64,000 bases of DNA from Bacteroidales bacterium (GTDB taxonomy: Bacteria; Bacteroidota; Bacteroidia; Bacteroidales; UBA932). Shown piece by piece: positions 35,043 to 45,054 of the stretch. The stretch spans positions 116,509 to 180,508 of the forward strand of contig JAMPAT010000003.1 in the NCBI GenBank assembly GCA_023667095.1, in the 5' to 3' direction. The notes under the pieces are model-generated. The model saw nothing but the letters and a program-made list of their open reading frames with translations, did not search any database and was not told the DNA's origin. Within the stretch, counting starts at the first letter, position 1. Each line of letters begins with the position of its first letter. Both the position numbers and the translations under genes were made by a program.

Positions 35043-37004
35043 TTAATTAGCCTCTGAGGCTGATGATGACCAACCGTAGTTCTGTACCATCTTAGGGTTC
35101 CTGCGAAGGTCCTCCTCCGGAATCGGGAACAGGTAGTGCCTGTCATCGAATGCACGGGTCTCGACAACGACCTTCTCGAAGAAGGCAGGAGGGTCCTGTC
35201 TGTAGTTCATTCCATGGATTTCTCCACCTTCACCGCCCCTGTGGTATGAAGGATAGTACCAGTCATCACCTACTGACATTCCGGCAACTTTCCAGCGGCG
35301 GACATCGAAGAAACGGTTCCATTCGAATGAAAGCTCAATAAGACGCTCCCTGTGGATACGCTTGTCAACGTCTGCACGTGATGCTGTGTACGCTATGCGT
35401 GCGAACCCATTGTCGTCAATGCCTGAGCCATATTCAGGGACACCGGCACGATGGCGGATCCTATTAACATAGTCCATTGCTCCCCTGTAGTCTCCACATG
35501 CACTGAGACACTCTGCATAACCAAGGTACATATCACCAAGACGGAGCAGCACTGCACAATGCTTTGAAGTGTTTCGTCCTGTAATAGGAGCCATCTTTCG
35601 TTCGCCATAGCCGGTATAAGGTGCATCCCAGTTAGCCTTGTCATTACCGGAATTACCGTTGAGTGAAAGTTCTGTAGTTACTTCACCGTCATTTGTGTCA
35701 GTCTTGAGCCATGTTGAACCGTTGAACGTTACGCAGACATAGAAACGTGGTTCCCTGTTCTGCCACTGTTTCAAAGTCTTGTTGGTGTTGGCCTTGAAAA
35801 GGTTCCTGTCAGGGTTGAACGGATCATTATAGTCTGTTGAAGAACCGTAGAACTGTGATGACGGGATTCCATCATACTCCTTGTAGTCCGGGTCATCCAC
35901 AATACGCAGTCCCTTGTTGGTGAAATACATGTCCACAATCTCCTGCGTAGTGCCGAATCCGAGTCCTCCTTTCATATTGCCGTCCTGGCAGTCAATATGG
36001 TAAGGAGTAATCTGGTAAGAGAATAGGTCATGTTCAGAAAGGCGGACAAAAATCTGCTCAGTATTTGAAGCATAGTCAGTGATTGAGCAGGCCTGGCGGA
36101 AAGACTCATAATGGTCAATCTGTCCGCTGTTGCCATTGACATACACGGTCTGGAGAGAATACTGGCCATCATACAGGTCAAGGAATTCCTTGTAGGCATC
36201 CCTTGCACGCTCCCATTTGAGCTGCTCCTGGCTCTGGTCCTGAGGAAAGAGCTGTCTTCCGTCATTGTTACGGATTTCAGCATACATGGGATTGCAGTTG
36301 AATAGCGGTGAGGCAGCATAGAGAAGTGCCTTTGCCTTGTATGCCTTGCAGGTTGCAGCATCTATACGTCCGAGGTTGGACCCACTGTACTGTGCAGGAA
36401 GGTCCTCGGCTGCAGCATCGAACTCATCTACTATGAAATCTATGCACTCATCAACTGTGTTACGCTCCTTCAGCAGATCTGCAAGCGGAGTGTCAATCGG
36501 GAGCGCCTCCTCACCGAGGAGGATACAAGGTCCGTATGAACGGAAGATAAGGAAGTAGTAGAGTGCCCTCAAAGCCCTGGCCTGTGCCTTCCAGTATCTG
36601 CGGTCACTTGAGCTGGCCTCCTGGCAACGGTCGACATTGTTTATAAAGGTACTTGCCTTTGATATACCTTTGTAATATTCAATGAACCATTTGTTGATCT
36701 TGCTTGAAGACGGATAGACTGTACCGAGTGCCCAGTCCGTAGCAAAGTTTCCGCTCCATGTGATGTCAGCCTCCAGGGAACCTGCAGTCCAGATTCCGGC
36801 TTCGCTACGTTCATTCGTCTCGTCCGGGACATAGCTATAAACATTGTTGAGGAATGCCTCTGTCTTGAGCCTGTCAGTAAAAGTATTCTCCAGGTCATAC
36901 TGCTCTCCCGGGATCGGATTGAAGAAGCTTTCGCATGAAGCTGTCCCCATGACGGTCAGGAGTGCAGCAGATAATATCAAAAATATTCTTTTCATAATCT
37001 TCAC
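35043..37004 (-). CDS. SusD/RagB-type outer membrane nutrient-binding lipoprotein
   Basis: A 653-residue SusD-like protein (from the ATG at 37004; Met4 at 36995 is an alternative). It is a lipoprotein with TASC near residue 24. Typical SusD features are GEQYDLENTFTDRLKTEAFLNNVY near the N-terminus, the KAQARALRALYYFLIFRSYG helix (TPR region), the RLGDMYLGYAECL helix, and the C-terminal RIHRERLIELSFEWNRFFDVRRW. Such proteins sit as lids on SusC transporters and bind the glycan at the cell surface. At about 650 residues it is longer than the usual 500-600, hinting at extra loops for a large ligand. The gap to susC is 27 bp. Confidence 0.95.
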   Translation of the reverse strand: MKIMKRIFLILSAALLTVMGTASCESFFNPIPGEQYDLENTFTDRLKTEAFLNNVYSYVPDETNERSEAGIWTAGSLEADITWSGNFATDWALGTVYPSSSKINKWFIEYYKGISKASTFINNVDRCQEASSSDRRYWKAQARALRALYYFLIFRSYGPCILLGEEALPIDTPLADLLKERNTVDECIDFIVDEFDAAAEDLPAQYSGSNLGRIDAATCKAYKAKALLYAASPLFNCNPMYAEIRNNDGRQLFPQDQSQEQLKWERARDAYKEFLDLYDGQYSLQTVYVNGNSGQIDHYESFRQACSITDYASNTEQIFVRLSEHDLFSYQITPYHIDCQDGNMKGGLGFGTTQEIVDMYFTNKGLRIVDDPDYKEYDGIPSSQFYGSSTDYNDPFNPDRNLFKANTNKTLKQWQNREPRFYVCVTFNGSTWLKTDTNDGEVTTELSLNGNSGNDKANWDAPYTGYGERKMAPITGRNTSKHCAVLLRLGDMYLGYAECLSACGDYRGAMDYVNRIRHRAGVPEYGSGIDDNGFARIAYTASRADVDKRIHRERLIELSFEWNRFFDVRRWKVAGMSVGDDWYYPSYHRGGEGGEIHGMNYRQDPPAFFEKVVVETRAFDDRHYLFPIPEEDLRRNPKMVQNYGWSSSASEAN

Positions 37005-37031
37005 TTTTGAAAATATTACATGACTGCCTTA

Positions 37032-40000
37032 TCAGAACTTGAAGTTGATTCCGAGGGCCACAGTCATGGCATTAGGATATGCAGAGCCGTTGTTTGTATT
37101 CAGTTCAGGATCCCAGAGCTTGAATTTCGAGAATGTCAGGAGGTTGGTACCCATGACATATACGCTTGCTTCCTTGAGGAAAGTCTTCTCAAGCATCTTT
37201 GCAGGGAAATTGTAGGATATGCTTACCTGTTTCAGCCTGAGGAAGCTCATGTCCTTCTGCCACCATGTGCTGACCTTGTTGTTGTTGGCATTGGCAGTTG
37301 AACCGTAGTGCAGACGTGGATAGAACACATTCTGGTTTGTAGGGTCATCGGCTGACCACCTGTCAGTAATATTTGCATAAAGGTTTGAGATACCGGCCTG
37401 GTCTGCAAACGGATTGATTGCATCTCCGCCTACGCACCTGTCAGCAAATGCATTTCCTGCAAAGAGGAATCCGAATGACACCTGGTGAATCTGGAAGTCA
37501 GCACCGAAACCATAGTAAAGTTTAGGCACGTCACCCTGTCCGATGAGGCATTTGTCATAGTCATCAATCACACCGTCGCCGTTAAGATCCTTGTACTTGA
37601 TGTCACCGACCTGGGAGAGCTGTCCAGGATATGACTCACCGAACTGCTTTGCAGAATTCAGGATTTCATCCTCGCTTGTGAACAAACCCTCTGCGACCCA
37701 TCCCCAACGGCCGTTGACATTCGTTCCACGGGTTTCCTGCCAAGGATAGATAGCCCTCGGCTGGTCATTCTCCACAATCTTGTCCTCGTTGTATGTAAGG
37801 TTACCGCGGACAGTCACGAAAGATTTCTTGCCGAGCCTTGCATTGTATTCGAGGTTGACATCAATACCCTTGTTGTCAACGACACCAAGGTTCGCGTATG
37901 GCATCTCCACAAATCCGGAATAGTCAGGAATGGTCTTACGCTCAAGGAAGATGCCTGTACGGTGCTCCTTGAAAAGCTCAACTGAGACAGAAAGCGCATC
38001 TTTCATGAATTTGAGGTCAAATCCAAGGTTCTGCTTCAGGGAAGTAGACCATGTAACATTGGCACCATATTTATTGAAGCCCCAGCCTGAGACTCCGTTG
38101 ATGCCTGTTCCGAAATAGTATCCGTCAGCAGAGCCCATCTGGTCCTGGTACATGAAACGGCGGCCTGTAACAGAGTCCGTTCCGACAAGTCCTACTGTAT
38201 AGCGGATCTTGAAGAACGAGAAGGCATCGCTGAATTTGCCGTTGCCCCAGAATCCTTCATTTGAGACGACCCAGCCGAGACCTCCTGCAGGGAAGAATCC
38301 GAAGCGGTTCTCAGGTGAGAAATTCTCGGAGCCATTGTATCCAGCATTGAATTCTGCAAGATAGCGGTCATCATACGAATATGTAGCCCTCACAGCTATA
38401 CCCTGCTGCCTGTATGGCAGAGAGGCGATAAGGTCACCCGGGTCACTGTCGGTATATACTTTCTGGTTGTACAGGAACAGGCCAGTCACATTGTGCTTGC
38501 CCCATGTCCTGTCATAGTTGAGGGATGCCTCGAAATATATGCTGCGTGCAGTTCCCTGCGCCTTGTTAAATGAGAGGTCATTGGCACCTGTAAATGTACG
38601 GTTCAGGTTGAAACTTCCGTCAATACCATAGACATCTGGATTCCAAAGTCCTGTAACAGGATCCTTTGAACCGGCAAAATAATATGTGCTCTCACGTTTC
38701 TGGTAATACAGGTTACGAGAATTGGTCACGTCAAACGCGAGAAGCGCATTCACTGAAAGTCCCTTGCTCCAGTTCCAGAAGCCAAGGTCCTGCGACACTC
38801 GGATATTGGAATTGATCTGGTTCCTCATCTCATTTGTATAGCCCCTGCGTACAAGGTCTGCATAAGGGTTACGGAGATCACCGTTTGAAGAGATTCCTGA
38901 GACAGAGCCATCCGGCATCATCAGCGGAAGATATACCGGGTTGATTGACATTGAAGAAGCAAACAGGGCAGCAGTAGACTGCTGAGGATAGTTTGCAGAA
39001 GAGATGTATCCGCTGAATCCGAGGTCGATAGTAGTAGTCTCGGTCGGACGGAGATTCAGGTTGGCTGTGTAGTTGTACCTGTCGTAGCGCATATTCGCAT
39101 TGTAGTTCTCCATGCGAGCGGTACGCGTAAGTCCCCTCTCATTATAATATGTAAGGGAGACATAATAGGTTGCATTAGGGACACCGCCTCGTACGCTGAT
39201 GTTTGCCCTGCGGCTGTTTCCAAGCTTGTTGAAAATCTCATTGTTCCAGTCCACTGCCGGATAGAGATAAGGATTGTACTTCACATAGTCATCGTTCGGA
39301 AGCACACCGTTTGCCTTCTTGGTAGCCTCAATATACTGAGGAGTGTAGAGAAGCGTACCGTTTGTGTTCATGTGCGCCTCGTTTGCAGCATCCATATATG
39401 TATAGGCATCTGCAAGCTGGGGGCGTCTTGTCAATGTAACAAGGCTTTCATAGTAGTCAACACTGAACTGCGGCTTGCCTACCTTTCCGGGCTTGGTCTT
39501 GATGATGATTACACCATTCGCACCGCGCACACCATACACTGCTGTAGCGGAAGCATCCTTGAGGACAGTAAATGACTCGATATCCTCAGGGTCAATGTTG
39601 TTGAAGCTACGTTCCACACCATCAACGAGTACAAGCGGGCTTGAATTCTGTCCTGCAAGAGTTGAGATACCGCGGATCCATATATCGGACTCATCATGCC
39701 CTGGCTCTCCAGAACGCTGCACCGATACCACACCGGCTATACGTCCCTGGACCGCAGAAGAAAGGCTTGCAGTAGGCATCTTGATTTCGTCAACCTTCAT
39801 GGATGACTGCGAGCCTACAACTGAGATTTTCCTCTGAGTACCATATCCAACGACAACGATTTCATCAAGTTCAGACACATCCTCGGCAAGGGCAACATCG
39901 ACAACTTTCCTTTTGCCGACAGCAATTTCCTGAGTCTTGAATCCAATACATGATACCACGAGGACCGGATTGTCTGTAGCCAGGGCGAGGATGTACTGTC

Positions 40001-40193
40001 CGTTGGCATCTGTCATGACACCATTGGATGTTCCCTTTTCCTGTACAGTTACACCAATCAGAAGCTCGCCTTTCTCGTCTGAGACACGGCCTGTGACTGA
40101 AGCAGTCTGGGCATACAGTGAGAACACCGGGGCCAACAGACAGACAATCCAGCAAAGAGGCCTGACAGACAGTCTAAATGAAAATAATTTCAT
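37032..40193 (-). CDS. SusC/RagA-type TonB-dependent transporter
   Basis: A 1053-residue outer membrane transporter that imports oligosaccharides (or glycopeptides) with its SusD lid, driven by TonB. In order: signal peptide (ending SLYAQ, about 29); CarboxypepD_reg-like domain (ASVTGRVSDEKGELLIGVTV to about 110); the SusC TonB-box region LDEIVVVGYGTQ; the plug domain with GRIAGVVSVQRSGEPG, IRGISTL and LVLVDGVERSFNNIDPEDIE; and a large beta barrel ending in VALGINFKF with terminal aromatic Phe. It is the first gene of the operon. A nested palindrome lies 28-72 bp upstream. Confidence 0.97.
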   Translation of the reverse strand: MKLFSFRLSVRPLCWIVCLLAPVFSLYAQTASVTGRVSDEKGELLIGVTVQEKGTSNGVMTDANGQYILALATDNPVLVVSCIGFKTQEIAVGKRKVVDVALAEDVSELDEIVVVGYGTQRKISVVGSQSSMKVDEIKMPTASLSSAVQGRIAGVVSVQRSGEPGHDESDIWIRGISTLAGQNSSPLVLVDGVERSFNNIDPEDIESFTVLKDASATAVYGVRGANGVIIIKTKPGKVGKPQFSVDYYESLVTLTRRPQLADAYTYMDAANEAHMNTNGTLLYTPQYIEATKKANGVLPNDDYVKYNPYLYPAVDWNNEIFNKLGNSRRANISVRGGVPNATYYVSLTYYNERGLTRTARMENYNANMRYDRYNYTANLNLRPTETTTIDLGFSGYISSANYPQQSTAALFASSMSINPVYLPLMMPDGSVSGISSNGDLRNPYADLVRRGYTNEMRNQINSNIRVSQDLGFWNWSKGLSVNALLAFDVTNSRNLYYQKRESTYYFAGSKDPVTGLWNPDVYGIDGSFNLNRTFTGANDLSFNKAQGTARSIYFEASLNYDRTWGKHNVTGLFLYNQKVYTDSDPGDLIASLPYRQQGIAVRATYSYDDRYLAEFNAGYNGSENFSPENRFGFFPAGGLGWVVSNEGFWGNGKFSDAFSFFKIRYTVGLVGTDSVTGRRFMYQDQMGSADGYYFGTGINGVSGWGFNKYGANVTWSTSLKQNLGFDLKFMKDALSVSVELFKEHRTGIFLERKTIPDYSGFVEMPYANLGVVDNKGIDVNLEYNARLGKKSFVTVRGNLTYNEDKIVENDQPRAIYPWQETRGTNVNGRWGWVAEGLFTSEDEILNSAKQFGESYPGQLSQVGDIKYKDLNGDGVIDDYDKCLIGQGDVPKLYYGFGADFQIHQVSFGFLFAGNAFADRCVGGDAINPFADQAGISNLYANITDRWSADDPTNQNVFYPRLHYGSTANANNNKVSTWWQKDMSFLRLKQVSISYNFPAKMLEKTFLKEASVYVMGTNLLTFSKFKLWDPELNTNNGSAYPNAMTVALGINFKF

Positions 40194-40220
40194 GGCTTTT
40201 GATAGTTAGCTTTAGTTAAT

Positions 40221-40265
40221 AATATCGTTTTACCGGACAATTGTCCAAATGCAAATAACGATATT
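40221..40265. promoter_or_regulatory. Nested inverted repeats upstream of susC, candidate operator
   Basis: A perfect 12-bp palindrome, GGACAATTGTCC (40235-40246), is enclosed by a 9-bp inverted repeat, AATATCGTT (40221-40229) and AACGATATT (40257-40265). It starts 28 bp upstream of the susC ATG and lies between the regulator gene and the operon. It may be a regulator binding site or a leader hairpin. I could not place a clear -7 element in the same gap. Confidence 0.45.
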
Positions 40266-40374
40266 CCTTAACCGATTCCTTTCCTCCCAACAATCAAAAG
40301 TCAAATGTCAGAAAAGAGCACATGCCGTCAAATTAGTGCACACCATAAATTATTTATATAAAATCACTTAGAAT

Positions 40375-43300
40375 TTACTTTGTCGAATTAGGACAAAACT
40401 TTTCCCTGTATTCTTTCGGAGTCATTCCGAACCTGTTTGCGAACTCCTTGTAGAAATAGGAGCGGCTTTGGATGCCTACATCGGCTATGACATCAGCTAT
40501 GGAATTGCCCTCCTCCTGCAGCAGACGGGCTGCCTTTTCCATCCTGTAATTCTTTATCAGAGTCTCCGGTGATATGCCGAATATCTTTTTTGCCTTCCTG
40601 TAGAAACGGCTGGAACTCATGGCCACCCGCTCCGCAAGGAAAATGGTGCCAAGTTCATCATTGTCAAGACTGCTGTCGATTATGCCTATCACCTTCCTTA
40701 CAAATCCGGCATCTTCATCGTTTGTGCAGAACAGCTTTCCTCCAAGCACACTTATGTCCTCAACCTGCAGATGCACAATGTCACCTTTCCCGAATATTGC
40801 CTTGTGCACCACATTCTTGAGCAGCAGTATATCATATGGAAGCATCATATAGGCATCGGATATGAGGATAAGCTCACGGCAGACAGAATGCTCCGTATTC
40901 CATGTAAACATAGGCAGGAAAGAGACTTTGGAAACAGCGGAACGGTTCCTGTAGAGTTGCTCCAGGAACTCCCTTTCCATGCCCTCAAACAGTCTCATGT
41001 CAACCATGAACAGGGATACAGAAGAATGTGAAACCAGCCGGAAAGCTTCTTCCGGCGAGTCTGTGCTCTGGACCGAATATGAGGAAGAGAGTATATCTGC
41101 AATAAGCCATGAAAGGTCAGATGATGCACCGAGCAGCACAATGGAGCTACGGGAAACATTTTCACGTCCTTTGTCCTCTGGCTGAGGGAACTCAAGGTAA
41201 AGTCCGGCCGAGCCGTGCCTCAAGGAGATTCCGAGCTGTCCTGCCATACTGCCATATGATTTCTCCACCATGTCAGCGACATCACCGGCCACATCGTCTC
41301 CGGAAGACAGGAAAGAGACACAGAGCGTCCCTGCGCCATTGTCCTGCGCTACTGACAGGACGAACTTCTCACCTGATGCGGAAAACCATCTGATACAAGA
41401 ATAGAGTATTCTCCTGAATGCGTTTACATATATAGGGAAGACCAGTTTCTCGGGAATATCTGTCACAAGCATTGAAAGCATGACGCCTTCTCTCTCCAGG
41501 ACAGACTTGACTTCTTCCACGACAGATGCAATCCGGGAATCCCCAGACACGACATATTCAGACGGGAGAATTGAGAAGACAGAACCTGTCCCGACCCCGT
41601 CAGAAAGGATACCGCTCATTGTGTCCTCGATAATCTCCACAGCCCTTGTCCTTTCCGCATATGGAAGTTCCTCCGCACGAATCCGCTCACAGCAATGGTA
41701 GATTACGGCTAGACGGTCAGTCAATCCCTGCCCCTTGACGATTTCCCGGCTCTGTGCTTCTTTCACAAATATACTGAACAGGCCAGTCCGGTAAAGGTAA
41801 ATCGCAGTAAATCCCAGAAGCAGGACAGCAAGCAGTACGTAGACTGCAATAGCCAACGGGGCTCCATACCATGGAGGAATGACACGCACCGGTATGGAAA
41901 ACATCCTGTAGTCAGTGTCAAACACATCTTTCTTATACCTTATCCTGAACACATATTTTCCAGGAGGGACAGAAGAGAATGAAGCCTCATTGCTTACACT
42001 GAACACAGACCAGTCCCTGTCATGGCCTTCAAGTATGCATGAATACTCGATATCCTTGCTTGTCAGGAAATCAGGAACCCCATATAGAATTGAAAAGGAA
42101 ATAGGGCCTACCCCCCCCCAGGCAGATAGCCTTCTCACTCCGGTAACTGCAATAGTGGTCTGCAAGGCTGACGGTCTTCTTGTCTATCTTCATGCTCCTG
42201 AGGACTACGTCACGGCTTAGTACTGGAATGAATCCAGAGTTCATGTTGTCAAGCCATAGCAGTCCATCGACACCTCCGAAGAACAGTTCGCCGCCATAAG
42301 GGCTACTATAATAGGCATCGTCACTGAACTCACCTATCGACACACCTGCACTGTAGTAATAGGCATGCGACTTGCCTGTCTCCATATTGTATTTTATCAG
42401 TCCCCGGTTGGTTCCAAGCCAGAGAAATCCGGAAGAGTCTTCCAGGATGCCATGAATCATGTCATTGGAAAGACCATGTTCGCGTCCGATATATGAGGCA
42501 TGGAGATGGCCATCATCATACGAGACAGCTACAAGCCCGGATGCAGTCCCCACATACAGTATGCCATCGGAGGCCAGGCAAAGGCTGAGAATATCGTCCA
42601 CTGACTTGTCGAGCATCGCCTTCAGTGAAATCACCTGGTACTCGGAGGTAAGCATATTGAACCTCACCAGCCCATTGCCACGGCTTCCGAGCCAGAGGGT
42701 AGAGTCACCGTCAGCTATCATCGGAAAGAACATCTCTACCTCATGTCCCTTGTCAAAGAAAGAGAAACGCCTGATATTCTTCATCGAGATGTCACCATTC
42801 CTTCCCTCAAGATTGACACGGTAGAAACCGTCTCCAGAAGTCGCAATATAAAGAAGACTGTCACCGGCCTCCACGACAGAGTGTATCTCGTTGATCCTGT
42901 ATGCAGAATCAGTTGCCACAGGATACAGACAGCCATGCTCCAGAGAATAGTACATAAGTCCGGACTCACCGGTTCCGACCCAGAACCCGTCCCTGAACTT
43001 GCTATGTTCAAGCGTATAGACCTGGAATTCCTGGTTGCTCCTTACATATTCCTGAGCAGGGAAACGCCTGTCCGTTGAAAACACCTCCGCCTTGACCGGA
43101 TAACCATCCTCTGCAGCTGTCCTGTAAGACGGTACGCGCACAAGTCCGTCTCCTTTTGTTCCGAACCAAAGGTCACCGTTGCGGTCTGTCAAGATCGAAC
43201 GGACCTGCCTCGAAAGAGAAGATGAAATCTGGTTGAGCATCAAGCTAGTAGCTATGGAATTCTTGTGTGCATACATCACAGCCCCTTTTCCGTCGGTTGC

Positions 43301-44275
43301 CACCCACAATATGCCCTGGCTGCTGTCTTTGTACAGGCCATATATCCGCATATCCTTGTCCACCTCTTCCGCAGAATATTTGTCTGATGCCAGAAGCTTC
43401 ACCAGCCCGTTTATCCTGAAACCGATAAATATGTCCTCATAGAATGGGACAATGCCGTTGATGTCCCCATACTCTTCCTTCAGTTCCGACATATTCCTGA
43501 CATACATCTTGGAGCGGCGGTCAATGTCATAGGCCCACAGGTCATTGTCCACGTCAATGAAACACACTGTCCCCCCTTGATAGAAAAGTTCCGACACAGC
43601 CTTCGAGTGGAAATCATAGGAAGACTGGAGAAGACGGACTGACGTTGAATCTGCATTGAATGAAGAGACAGAGTAGATCCTTATCTTGCCAGAATCCTCC
43701 GGGAAATACCAAAGTTCACCGGACTCTGTCACAAAGACCCTCTTGCTGGTATCAGAAAATCCCTTGCCGAAACTTGCATCAAGCCCGATGAATTCACCAT
43801 GCAGTACGTTATAATAATACAGGCTGTCCTGGCGTATAAGGAAAGTGTTTCCACTTGAATTGGAATGTATTGAATAATCTTTGCCGAAATCATATATTTC
43901 CTGCACCTGGTCATTGCAGAAACGGTTCAGGTTAAGAAATGTATTGACCCAAAGGCAGTTATTGTCGGCCTGCGCGACAGAATGAATCACATTGTTGGAC
44001 AAGGTGGTCTCCTTGGAGAAGTCCGAACGGTACACAATCATCTCCCTGCCGTCATAGCTGTTCAGCCCGTCATATGTGCTGAACCACATGAGTCCTGAAT
44101 TATCCTGGAATATGGAAAGAACAGCACTGTGGGACAGGTTCGTCTGACAATCTATCCGGGAAAGTGTATAGTTCCTGTCATTCCCTGCACTGCTGATGCC
44201 GGTGCAAAGGAATAACATTGACAAGACGGACAGAGTCATTTTCATGCAATGCATATGATACCGGAATTTTTTCAT
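40375..44275 (-). pseudogene. SusR/hybrid two-component-type regulator, interrupted by a 1-base frameshift
   Basis: Two overlapping frames (start to 42071, and 42165 to 40375) join into one protein of about 1299 residues if one G is removed from the run at 42111-42119. The first part has a signal peptide and many two-component-regulator propeller repeats (e.g. SGLMWFSTYDGLNSYDG, NGDLWFGTKGDGLVRV). The second has a Y_Y_Y domain (IEYSCILEGHDRDWSVFS), a transmembrane helix, a kinase-like region, a receiver-like domain and a C-terminal AraC HTH (FYRKAKKIFGISPETLIKNY, FGMTPKEYREKF). The kinase-like part has no H-box histidine with its HELRTPL context and no clear G-boxes. The receiver keeps an Asp in FMVDMRLFEGM. 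It is the expected sensor-regulator of the adjacent PUL. Whether the frameshift is real, phase-variable or an assembly error is open. Confidence 0.8.
42111..42119 (-). repeat. Homopolymer tract (nine G on the coding strand)
   Basis: Nine consecutive C on the plus strand, read as G9 in the regulator gene. Eight G would fuse the two frames through LGGVGPISFSILYGV; with nine, translation ends at 42071. Such runs are prone to slippage. Confidence 0.9.
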
Positions 44276-44384
44276 AGCCGAACAATTTTTCAGGTAAATA
44301 GGGTAATTTCGCAAAAATTAAAGAAAAATACAACAAAACAGACCTAAAAAACTGAAAAAACAGCAAGATGACAGTCATTTGCCG

Positions 44385-45008
44385 CTACCTCAAATCAGTG
44401 ACAATCCATCCACCGGAAAATTCTCCAGGGGTAAACACAGCAAGAGGGCCCGGTTCCGAGAATACAAAGGATGAAAGCGTGAATGTCATGACCGAGCCGT
44501 CTGGAAGCCTTATCTCCGCACCGGTTATCGACTTGCCGTCCCTGTCGAAATAGACAGAAGCCTCCCTTATGCCAGCATTGCTGTTTGCCTTCAGATAAAA
44601 TACCTTGGCTGGACTGCCGTTGAATGTACCCGGGACACCGTTGCCGGACCATGAAAATTCCCTGTCAAGATTGCTGACAAGAAGAGCAGGATTTGCAGCC
44701 AATTCCATGCCTTCCCCGACAGACTCAATCACGGCTTCCCTGGCAGCACTGTCTGATGTCCACCTTGACTTGCCGTCACACCATATCTCCAGGCCATTCC
44801 CTGTCATGTAGTAGGAACTGCCCTGCACTGCAACAGTCCCCTCACCCGTCATCTTCACACGCCCGTCATCAAGGGTAAAGGAATAGTGGAACTCTGCCTT
44901 TGAAGAAGCCATCTTTGCAGCAAATTCTGTCAACGCGTCTTTTTGCTGGGCAGATGTTCCAGCTGCAGCAAACAAAAGGAAACACAGGATAGAGTATAGA
45001 TATTTCAT
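44385..45008 (-). CDS. LolA-like outer membrane lipoprotein carrier
   Basis: A 207-residue periplasmic protein with a signal peptide (LYSILCFLLFAAAGTSA); the ATG at 45008 was preferred over 45029 because it starts that peptide. The body is an antiparallel beta-sheet pattern of the LolA type: FHYSFTLDDGRVKMTGEGTV, YYMTGNGLEIWCDGKSRWTS, then SVYFDRDGKSITGAEIRLPDG. LolA carries lipoproteins from the LolCDE complex to the outer membrane. In many Bacteroidetes a LolA-like gene lies directly after ftsK, as here (46 bp), which supports the assignment. It is not possible to say whether it is the main carrier. Confidence 0.78.
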   Translation of the reverse strand: MKYLYSILCFLLFAAAGTSAQQKDALTEFAAKMASSKAEFHYSFTLDDGRVKMTGEGTVAVQGSSYYMTGNGLEIWCDGKSRWTSDSAAREAVIESVGEGMELAANPALLVSNLDREFSWSGNGVPGTFNGSPAKVFYLKANSNAGIREASVYFDRDGKSITGAEIRLPDGSVMTFTLSSFVFSEPGPLAVFTPGEFSGGWIVTDLR

Positions 45009-45054
45009 TATTAAAAGCCTATAATTCATTATCAGTCAGGTATAGCAGGAGGGG

